A DNA stretch of 64,000 nt from Tissierellia bacterium. GTDB taxonomy: Bacteria; Bacillota; Clostridia; Tissierellales; Sedimentibacteraceae. The first letter of the stretch is position 1. Every line of letters begins with the position of its first letter. Location: the NCBI GenBank assembly GCA_028709465.1, contig JAQVWY010000001.1:1-64000 (forward strand), in the 5' to 3' direction. Below the pieces are notes generated by a model. It did no database searches and was not told the origin of the DNA. It saw only the letters and a program-made list of their open reading frames with translations. Positions 51,209-58,934 of the stretch are shown here, piece by piece. The position numbers and the translations under genes are program-made.

Positions 51209-51847
51209 TGATATAATATTTATATAATCTATATATTTAATATATACAATATTATTATTAAATATTTTTCTATCTTTTGAAAACATTTGATTGTAAACAT
51301 TTATTTGTTTAGAATTGCTTTTACTGTCTTTTTTATATAATGTACAATAAGTACTTCCTGCAAAATAATCAAGTATATAATTTGTATTTTCTAACTTTAC
51401 TCTTACATCGTTAATTTCAACATATTTTTCTTCACCAATTTCTCTAATAGTTAATCCATTTTCTTCGTATTCAATGTCTTTAATTGGTATAAGTGTCGGT
51501 GTAGGTGTAACTATGGTTTCTATAGTCAAACTTTGTACCTCATTTTTTGTAGTATTTGTAGTAATTTCGACCTGTCTAAACTCTGCATTCCAAGTAGTAG
51601 GTATATTTAATATATCACTCATAACCTTTAATGGTACATAAGTAGTACCCTTGTAGTTTAATATAGGGTACTCAGTATTCTCATAAATACTATTATTAAC
51701 AACAATATTATAGTCGACTTTATAAAGAACGTATTCCTCAATAGCCGCATAAATAGGATTTAGGTTAAACAAAAATGCACCCAACAAAAAAGCAATAATA
51801 GTTTGTTTATTAAATATTTTCCCTATTCTCTTTATTCTCTTTAGCAT
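51191..51847 (-). CDS. secreted stalk-domain (copper amine oxidase N-like) moron protein
   Basis: N-terminal signal sequence; YPILNYKGTTYVPLKVMSDILNIPTTWNAEFRQVEIT signature. Confidence 0.8.
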   Translation of the reverse strand: MLKRIKRIGKIFNKQTIIAFLLGAFLFNLNPIYAAIEEYVLYKVDYNIVVNNSIYENTEYPILNYKGTTYVPLKVMSDILNIPTTWNAEFRQVEITTNTTKNEVQSLTIETIVTPTPTLIPIKDIEYEENGLTIREIGEEKYVEINDVRVKLENTNYILDYFAGSTYCTLYKKDSKSNSKQINVYNQMFSKDRKIFNNNIVYIKYIDYINIISLIGDY

Positions 51848-51901
51848 AACAAATCACTCCTAAATTATTTTATCATTCGTATTATTTACCTTTTTAATTT
51901 T

Positions 51902-51929
51902 ATTATACCATTAGGGAAAGATTTGTCAA
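51902..51929 (-). promoter_or_regulatory. perfect sigmaA extended -10 promoter
   Basis: minus strand TTGACA-16-(TGG)TATAAT, upstream of 51191-51847 gene. Confidence 0.85.
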
Positions 51930-52121
51930 GTAATAAAATATAAAATAAATTAGTATTAATTTTTATATTCAAAAAACTATAAAAGAAAAGCTTTGTAAAT
52001 AGCAAAGCAATATAAAACGCGTAAGATTATTATATAACAAATAGTTAAATTTTCAAGAGATAGATAAAAACTGTCTCTTTTATTATGTAAAATTATAATT
52101 TTAGAATGAAAGGAAGTCATT

Positions 52122-52352
52122 ATGAATATTAACAACTCTAACAACAATTCAAATAACAATCTTAAACTATCTTATAATAAAGACAAAATACAGGAACTAT
52201 TAAACATAATCAATACAATGCCTTTTATTGGAATAACAGACGCTATGAAACTTATGAGAATATTTGAGATATTAAACGAACCATTTAATCTTAACAAACA
52301 ATTCCCTAATCCAACACCAGTACCAAAAGAAGTTAAAGAAGAAAAGAAATAA
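52122..52352 (+). CDS. small Asn-rich hypothetical protein
   Basis: ORF with AAAGGAAG SD. Confidence 0.55.
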   Translation: MNINNSNNNSNNNLKLSYNKDKIQELLNIINTMPFIGITDAMKLMRIFEILNEPFNLNKQFPNPTPVPKEVKEEKK

Positions 52353-52406
52353 ATTCATATAACAATATTAAAATCAATTAATAAAGAAAGTAAAATACAA
52401 GGATTA

Positions 52407-52435
52407 TTTACATATAATTTTATTATTGCTATAAT
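52407..52435 (+). promoter_or_regulatory. sigmaA extended -10 promoter
   Basis: TTTACA-17-(TGC)TATAAT just upstream of 52465 ATG. Confidence 0.65.
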
Positions 52436-52464
52436 TATATATATTAGTTAAAAGAGGTAGCATT

Positions 52465-54633
52465 ATGAAAATATATGTAAATAAAAAATATATTAGTTTA
52501 TTATTAATTCTTGTAGTTTTATTTTCAAACATTTTATGTTTGGAAGGAGACAATTTAATGGCAATACAGGATTATCAGCAATTTTATGATATTTTACTAA
52601 ATAGAAATCCAGCAACAGGGGAACCAGTAGTTGTAACAATAACTAACGAAAGCCATGTTGTAGATTTTAATAATAGAATTATACTAAATGAAATTCCAAG
52701 TGAATCGACAGGTGTAGTTATATCTGGTAAATATTATACTAAATTGGGTAATATCTTAACCGATTCAAATTATTTTTCAGTCAATTGGAGAACAGGAGAA
52801 ATAGTTTTTGGTGGAGACATTGTTGGTGAAACAATAACAGTAGCTTCATATGGAGGTCGTGGGTTAATTAAAGGTTATGCCTCAAGACAGCAACTAGTGG
52901 ATGAAAGTAATTTATATTCCTCTGATAATGTGGAAGATTTTACAACAGAAATAACAGAACAAGTAAATAATCTTTCATTTACAGGTTCAGAACATGATGC
53001 TTTAGTAACAGTAGCCTTAGTAGATTCTGAAGGTGTAAATTTTGGTTCTGGTGGTACTGGTACATTTTTAAATGGAAGATTAGATAAATGGGAGCAAAAG
53101 CAACTAACGCATTCGGCAGATAATGCGAATCCTCATCAAGTAACAAGAACACAAATTGGAGCGGCAAGTCAAATAGATTTAAATATAACCAATAGTAATG
53201 TTGCTATAAAGGCTGATAAATCTTACGTAGATACATTAATCGCAAGTTTGGTAAGCGGTTCTCCAAAGGGTACGTATGCTACGTTTGCAGGTTTACAGAC
53301 TGCATTTCCAACAGGCGATACAAATATTTATTTAGTTATAGCAGATGGGCATTGGTATTATTGGAATGGTATAGCTTGGACAGATGGAGGAGTTTACCAA
53401 AGCACTGGTATTGCAGATAAAGCAATAACACATAGCAAAATAACTGATGATATATATAAGTCAGTAAATGCTACAAAAGTGTCTAATAAACCTGCATCTG
53501 GAGTAATTGACTATCTCAAATATACATTTGACGGTAATGGTTTGGGCGTATCTGGAACTGATGCAATGACTATAATCTATGACATGCTAACTTTTGACAC
53601 AAATATATCAGCTTATGGTGCAAAAATATATTTATCGAATGATACTGACAATATCAGCGGTGGGGTTAATTACCCTGCTCCATCCGAAACTATAAAGTAT
53701 GGAGAGTATTGCAACTACAACAAAACAAGAGAGTATTACGTTCCCACATATAGGTATATACATTTACTCATTCAAGCTAACGTAACAACAGCTCAACTAA
53801 CAAAATACTATCTAAAGAATGTGCAAATGAAGGTGGGGACTGAATATGCCTCATTAGTTTCATCGGGGTTATACAATAATACTACTGATTCGGTAATGAC
53901 AGAAGTTGCTTATCTTGATGAAAGTTTTGTAACAAGGGAAGGTTATATTGCTCTTAATAATTATAAATGGGCTAATAAAAAGTTTGTAACGTTTGGTGAT
54001 TCCATAACATGGTATGACGGACACCCTTTTGCCGCTGGACATACTGAAGTAGGAACGATTGCAAAAGGATATCAAAGCTTTATGCGTGAAGAACTAGGAT
54101 GCACAGTAGACAATCAAGGCGTTGGTAGCCTTGACATGACAGAAATCAATACCATAATACAGGCTTATGACTTTACTGATATTGATGCGGTAACAATAAC
54201 AAGCGGAGCCAATGACCACAGAAAGGGAATATTGCCAGGCACAGTTGTAGCAATAGGAAGTACCTTCGATACAACAAAATTTGCCGGAGCATTGCAGGCA
54301 AGCATTGAGAAAATAATAAACTCCAATCCCGATACGAGGATATTCCTCATAACACCAATCAGAGGCTGGTATAACGAAAGTGGCACATCAGATGTTCCTG
54401 GTCCTTACAACATGGAAATGATGTTGAGCCGGGATTATATAGAGGTAATGCTCGCAATAGGAGAATTGTACGGCATACCAGTATGCAATTGGTACGATGC
54501 AACAGGGATTAATGATTTGAATATCCATACCTATATAGGGGATGGGTTAAGTACCCCGTATTATTTACACCCTACTAATCAAGGATATAAAAGAATGGCA
54601 GATGTACTGATACCATTCTTGAACAATAATTAG
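52465..54633 (+). CDS. tail-associated SGNH/GDSL esterase, with alternate upstream signal-peptide start
   Basis: FVTFGDSITWYDGH, TSGANDHRKG, HPTNQGYKRMADVL SGNH blocks; second SD-supported ATG at 52558. Confidence 0.8.
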   Translation: MKIYVNKKYISLLLILVVLFSNILCLEGDNLMAIQDYQQFYDILLNRNPATGEPVVVTITNESHVVDFNNRIILNEIPSESTGVVISGKYYTKLGNILTDSNYFSVNWRTGEIVFGGDIVGETITVASYGGRGLIKGYASRQQLVDESNLYSSDNVEDFTTEITEQVNNLSFTGSEHDALVTVALVDSEGVNFGSGGTGTFLNGRLDKWEQKQLTHSADNANPHQVTRTQIGAASQIDLNITNSNVAIKADKSYVDTLIASLVSGSPKGTYATFAGLQTAFPTGDTNIYLVIADGHWYYWNGIAWTDGGVYQSTGIADKAITHSKITDDIYKSVNATKVSNKPASGVIDYLKYTFDGNGLGVSGTDAMTIIYDMLTFDTNISAYGAKIYLSNDTDNISGGVNYPAPSETIKYGEYCNYNKTREYYVPTYRYIHLLIQANVTTAQLTKYYLKNVQMKVGTEYASLVSSGLYNNTTDSVMTEVAYLDESFVTREGYIALNNYKWANKKFVTFGDSITWYDGHPFAAGHTEVGTIAKGYQSFMREELGCTVDNQGVGSLDMTEINTIIQAYDFTDIDAVTITSGANDHRKGILPGTVVAIGSTFDTTKFAGALQASIEKIINSNPDTRIFLITPIRGWYNESGTSDVPGPYNMEMMLSRDYIEVMLAIGELYGIPVCNWYDATGINDLNIHTYIGDGLSTPYYLHPTNQGYKRMADVLIPFLNNN

Positions 54634-54763
54634 TTGCAAATTCGGATAATATTGTGACATAAATGATATTTGAACAAAATACGCAATTGGTTGGGATTTT
54701 TGAAAATCCATACGTTGTGATACAAGGGTTAGATTTTTAACAAAGTATAAATTTAATGGTTTT

Positions 54764-54803
54764 AGGATAGATTTTACTTTAATGGTAATTTCTATCCTTT
54801 TTA
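54764..54803 (+). terminator. Rho-independent terminator
   Basis: AGGATAGA...TCTATCCTTTTT. Confidence 0.75.
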
Positions 54804-54903
54804 TAATGTTTTATAATATATAATAATTTACGGACTATCTACGAAATAAATTACGGATAAAGGAAGTGTAGAAAATGTTAAGTAAAAATTGTGTATAATA
54901 TAA

Positions 54904-54971
54904 AATGGAGATAAGACATCAAGTACGAACCATCGTTCTTATCTCCATTACACCAAATTTACAAATGGTGT
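54904..54971 (+). other. tandem hairpins in lysis-operon leader
   Basis: AATGGAGATAAGA/TCTTATCTCCATT (13 bp) followed by ACACCA/TGGTGT. Confidence 0.6.
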
Positions 54972-55025
54972 ATGTTTATTATACATCTTCTTATCGTATA
55001 TTGCAATATATTTGGAGGTGTATTT

Positions 55026-55571
55026 ATGGATGAAAATTCAAAGATAAAAGAAGACTTAGAAATAGCTAAACAAGATATAAATAAAATGAAAATAGATATA
55101 GAAAATCTAAAAAGACAAAAAGCTGACTATATAGATATGACTGATGTTGAGAAGGAACTTATAAAATTATCTTCTAAACTTGAAGAAGTTATTAATGACA
55201 GAAAAGAAGATAAGAAACAAAGAGAAGAAGATAAAGAAGTGATTAATAAAATGATGAAAGAAGTAAATGATATAAAAGAAATAATTAATAATACTAAAAT
55301 TGACAATGCTGAGATTAAATCATATCAAACCTACACTATAGAAAAAGTTGATGATTTAAAATCGGAAATGAATGAAATTAAAAAATCTTTAAAGGAAATA
55401 ATAAATAAAACTTCTTTTAACTTATTAGATTTTAATAAAAATATAGTAATGAAAATATTTGGAAGAAGTGTCTTAATAATTGTAGGCATTATTATAATTA
55501 GTTTACTTGTTTGGGCAACAACAGGAAATTTTATTTTTCCTACACTTGTAGAAAAATATTTTGGAGGCTAA
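55026..55571 (+). CDS. coiled-coil protein with C-terminal TM (XhlA-like lysis/holin-associated)
   Basis: Charged coiled coil then VLIIVGIIIISLLVWATTG TM; SD GGAGG. Confidence 0.6.
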   Translation: MDENSKIKEDLEIAKQDINKMKIDIENLKRQKADYIDMTDVEKELIKLSSKLEEVINDRKEDKKQREEDKEVINKMMKEVNDIKEIINNTKIDNAEIKSYQTYTIEKVDDLKSEMNEIKKSLKEIINKTSFNLLDFNKNIVMKIFGRSVLIIVGIIIISLLVWATTGNFIFPTLVEKYFGG

Positions 55572-55573
55572 AA

Positions 55574-56023
55574 ATGTTATTTATTTTAAATACAATTGAA
55601 AATTATTTTATACTATGGTTTGTATTAATATGTTGTTGTATAAATCCTTTTAAAAACAAAATAAAATTTATATTGTTAATAATAATATCTACAGTATTTT
55701 CAATTGTAATTCAAGAAATAAAAATAATAGATAATATTGGATTAAATATGATTTTAAATATGGTTATTGGTACAATTTTGTATGTTTTTATTTTGAAAAT
55801 ATATTATGGTAAACAAATAAATATAGAACAATCTTTAAAATATATCATTATTTATTTTTGTTTTTTTACTATAGCTTTAGAATTATTATTATCAAAATTT
55901 TACCATCCATTTTTAAATGATTGTTTTATAAAAAATAATTTTTATAAATTATTTATATCTATACCTTTAAGGCTTTTGCAAGGATTTATTATTATGTTTA
56001 TAAAATTTAAAAAGGGGGTATAA
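55574..56023 (+). CDS. polytopic membrane protein, possible AgrC-like sensor domain lacking kinase
   Basis: 149 aa with several hydrophobic segments; SD GGAGG; directly precedes AgrD/AgrB-like pair. Confidence 0.5.
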   Translation: MLFILNTIENYFILWFVLICCCINPFKNKIKFILLIIISTVFSIVIQEIKIIDNIGLNMILNMVIGTILYVFILKIYYGKQINIEQSLKYIIIYFCFFTIALELLLSKFYHPFLNDCFIKNNFYKLFISIPLRLLQGFIIMFIKFKKGV

Positions 56024-56025
56024 AA

Positions 56026-56130
56026 ATGAGAATTTTTATTAATAAATTAAAGAATCAGATTAAAAATAACTTAAAAAATAGTTTAACAGCAAAATGGGTT
56101 TTTGTTTATCGACCTAGACAGCCTAAGTAA
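56026..56130 (+). CDS. AgrD-like propeptide (34 aa, MRIFINKLKNQIKNNLKNSLTAKWVFVYRPRQPK)
   Basis: Read by hand; amphipathic N-helix, C-terminal YxPxxPK as in clostridial AgrD; TAATG overlap with next gene; no Cys. Confidence 0.5.
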   Translation: MRIFINKLKNQIKNNLKNSLTAKWVFVYRPRQPK

Positions 56131-56558
56131 TGTTTATTAAAAGAATATCCTATTGGTTATCTCAGAAGCTTTATAAAAAATACCACAATCATAAAAGATA
56201 TTGGTATTATTATCGTACACAGTGTATAATTTTCCAATTTACAGAAATGTCTATTTTGTTAGGCATTTCTATTTTATTAAATATTGTATTAAAAACTTTA
56301 TTAATAGTGTTAGGATTTGGATTAGTACGAAGTTTTAAAAGTAATAATCATTTAGATAATTATAAGAAGTGTATTTTGCTTTCTACATCAAGCATTATAT
56401 TTTTAAGTTATATAAATACTATTCATAATGCGTTTTTTATTGGAATAATATGGGGATTAATTTTAAATTCAAAGTTAGGATATTTTATAGTTAAAGGATT
56501 TAATTGGATTTGGAGTAAAGGAAGTGAAAGTTATGAAATGGTTAAAAGATTTTTTTAG
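56130..56558 (+). CDS. AgrB-like propeptide-processing protease
   Basis: R67-x6-H74-x6-C81 (RSFKSNNHLDNYKKC) aligns without gaps to AgrB RSFxGGxHxxxxxxC. Confidence 0.65.
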   Translation: MFIKRISYWLSQKLYKKYHNHKRYWYYYRTQCIIFQFTEMSILLGISILLNIVLKTLLIVLGFGLVRSFKSNNHLDNYKKCILLSTSSIIFLSYINTIHNAFFIGIIWGLILNSKLGYFIVKGFNWIWSKGSESYEMVKRFF

Positions 56559-56778
56559 TGGAGATGAAAAAAGAGTTAGTAGTTTAATTATATTTGCAAT
56601 TATTTTAACAGGAGTTGCAATATATTCAGTTATTAAATTTACTGATATACCTAATAATTTACAAACTGTTTTAATTTGGTTATATGGATTTATTGCTGGA
56701 GGAAGTAGCATATCTCTATTGCCTAGTTTAAAAGGCGGTAATAATAGTAATGACTCTAGTAATGGAGGTTCGATTTAA
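56533..56778 (+). CDS. small holin-like membrane protein
   Basis: Amphipathic N-terminus and two hydrophobic segments, before amidase. Confidence 0.6.
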   Translation: MKWLKDFFSGDEKRVSSLIIFAIILTGVAIYSVIKFTDIPNNLQTVLIWLYGFIAGGSSISLLPSLKGGNNSNDSSNGGSI

Positions 56779-56780
56779 TT

Positions 56781-57491
56781 ATGTATACTATAAAACAAAA
56801 CATACCTTCTGATTTACCGAAAGAAGTATATAGGGCAGGTATAGGTAATTATGAAGGTGTTTGCGCACATGCAACAGCGGTTTATGAAGATAGTGATGAA
56901 GGTGAATCTAATTATTTTAAAAGAGATTGGAAGAAGATTTCTGCCTTTGTACATTATTTTGTAGATTATGATTCAATTACTCAAACTGCCGACATTAAAT
57001 ATAAAGCATGGGGAGCAGGTAAATATGGAAATCAAAGATATGTTCATGTGGAATTATGTCAAACCAAAGATAAAAATAAATTTTTAGAATCCTATAAAAG
57101 ATATACTTGGTTAATGGCTAAAATACTTTTTGATAAAAAATTAGATGTGATATATGGTAAAACATTTGTAACACATGAATGGGTGACAAAGAATTTAGGT
57201 GGAACGTCACATACTGACCCAGTAGATTATTTGCAGTTCCATGGAGTTAGTATTGAACAATTAATTAATGATGTAAAAAATGAATATAGTAATATGGGAA
57301 AACAAGTTGTTCAGGAGGTAAAACCAATGACAGAAAAATCATGGGAACAAATAACTGGAGAAAAAGCTATAGATGAATTATTTAAAAAAGGCAAATTAAA
57401 GAATCCTGATAATTGGAAAGCAAAAGATTTAGTTAATGAAAATACATCTCTTTGGCTTTTCTTTGAAATGATAAATAGATTGAACAAATAA
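56781..57491 (+). CDS. N-acetylmuramoyl-L-alanine amidase endolysin
   Basis: CAHATAVYEDS..., HYFVDYDSITQ, THEWVTKNLGGTSHTDPVDYL amidase-type motifs. Confidence 0.8.
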   Translation: MYTIKQNIPSDLPKEVYRAGIGNYEGVCAHATAVYEDSDEGESNYFKRDWKKISAFVHYFVDYDSITQTADIKYKAWGAGKYGNQRYVHVELCQTKDKNKFLESYKRYTWLMAKILFDKKLDVIYGKTFVTHEWVTKNLGGTSHTDPVDYLQFHGVSIEQLINDVKNEYSNMGKQVVQEVKPMTEKSWEQITGEKAIDELFKKGKLKNPDNWKAKDLVNENTSLWLFFEMINRLNK

Positions 57492-57541
57492 TATAAAAAT
57501 AACATAAGACTAGATTATTATTGCATAAGGGGTGATTTTTC

Positions 57542-57727
57542 ATAAGTGACTTAATTGGTAAAGAAATACTAGTTCGTAGATTGAAGGAAGTAAGAGATAT
57601 TATTAAGATTGAGCATTTTGAAAATTATATTATATCTTGGGGTGTAGTTAGACAAAAGACGTTTGAAGAAATAATTAGGATTATTGAGGATTTTAGAGAT
57701 TTTGATAGTAATGATGATATGGAATAA
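57542..57727 (+). CDS. small hypothetical protein, apparent ATA start (61 aa)
   Basis: Read by hand; SD AAGGGGTGA then ATA AGT GAC TTA ATT GGT AAA... Confidence 0.45.
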   Translation: MSDLIGKEILVRRLKEVRDIIKIEHFENYIISWGVVRQKTFEEIIRIIEDFRDFDSNDDME

Positions 57728-57770
57728 GGTTAAGCAATAAAATATTGAATAAATTATTGGAGGGTTTATA

Positions 57771-58178
57771 ATGGACTGGAGTATGATATATTTGTTTGGT
57801 TTTATTATCTTAGCATTAGTATTTGTTGTTGGAATAGTTTTTTTAATGAGGAAATATAACGTGAAACCAGAAGAAATTACAAACGGAATTGATATAACTA
57901 AAACAATAGCTTCAGTAATAAAAATAACTACAAAAGAACTTAATTTTGCTTCTGATGATACAATTAATCAAATAGCAGATTTGGTTATAGATTCACTAGA
58001 ATATGTAAAGACACTTGCTAATGTGAATACTAAGGAAGAGAAAGTTGAAGCAGGAATTAAGTATGTTGAAGATTTATGTAACTCTTTTGAAATAGAGATG
58101 GATGAAGATAGATATTTTGTAGTGAGTATTTTAGTACAATTAGGAGTAAATTTATTAGAATCTTTGAATGGGAAGTAA
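57771..58178 (+). CDS. holin-like protein (LL-H/phage_holin_6-like)
   Basis: N-terminal TM then cytosolic helices; SD GGAGGG. Confidence 0.6.
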   Translation: MDWSMIYLFGFIILALVFVVGIVFLMRKYNVKPEEITNGIDITKTIASVIKITTKELNFASDDTINQIADLVIDSLEYVKTLANVNTKEEKVEAGIKYVEDLCNSFEIEMDEDRYFVVSILVQLGVNLLESLNGK

Positions 58179-58323
58179 ATAATTAATAAGGATAATATAG
58201 TGATTTTTATCATTGTATTATCCTTATTTTTTACAATTTTTATATTAATATTTATGTATTTAAATGTATTTTATGCATTTTTATTATTATTTTAGACTTT
58301 AAAGACGTGTAAGATTTAAATAT

Positions 58324-58378
58324 TGTCGTACTAAAATATGATTTTTATTGATAATATTAATTATTGTGTCGTACTAAA
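58324..58378 (+). repeat. 12-bp direct repeat TGTCGTACTAAA x2
   Basis: 58324-58335 and 58367-58378, 43-bp spacing. Confidence 0.7.
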
Positions 58379-58394
58379 TATTAATTATGTATAA

Positions 58395-58733
58395 TTATTC
58401 ATTAGTTGTATATTTAATTAAATTTGAAGAATAAACTTGATAACTTTTATCATGATATACAAAATCTATACTATTATCTTCTCTTATATAAATATAATTT
58501 AAGATACTATTGATAAATTCATTATTATTTTTAAATTCTATTTTTTTGTCTTCGCAATATCGTTTAATAAATTCTAAAAGTAATTCTTCTTGCACAACAA
58601 ATCTTGCACATTTTCTATAATTTGCATAATTGCTACATATATAACAATTATGTTTTCGCTCTTTTTGAAATTTAAAATTTTGTCCACAGTGACATTTAAT
58701 TTTTTTATAAAATAGTGATTTTTGACGTTGCAA
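58395..58733 (-). CDS. stand-alone recombinase-type zinc-ribbon protein (112 aa)
   Basis: IKCHCGQNFKFQKERKHNCYICSNYANYRKCARFVVQEELLLEFI resembles recombinase zinc beta-ribbon. Confidence 0.55.
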   Translation of the reverse strand: MQRQKSLFYKKIKCHCGQNFKFQKERKHNCYICSNYANYRKCARFVVQEELLLEFIKRYCEDKKIEFKNNNEFINSILNYIYIREDNSIDFVYHDKSYQVYSSNLIKYTTNE

Positions 58734-58780
58734 TTATTATCACTTCTCCTCTATTATATAATATTCTATAATACAAGAAA

Positions 58781-58802
58781 AGAGATAGTATAAACTATCT
58801 CT
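58781..58802 (-). terminator. terminator of integrase transcript
   Basis: AGAGATAGT ataa ACTATCTCT; T-run on minus strand. Confidence 0.8.
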
Positions 58803-58934
58803 CCGATTAATAATTTAATGATAGAAAAAAGATATCAGCTAAGTAATGTAGTTGTTCCTCTATCGTATTAAAATGTCTTAAAACAGCTTTAATTTAAATT
58901 AATTTATTTAATTCTATAAATTTTCATATTAATC

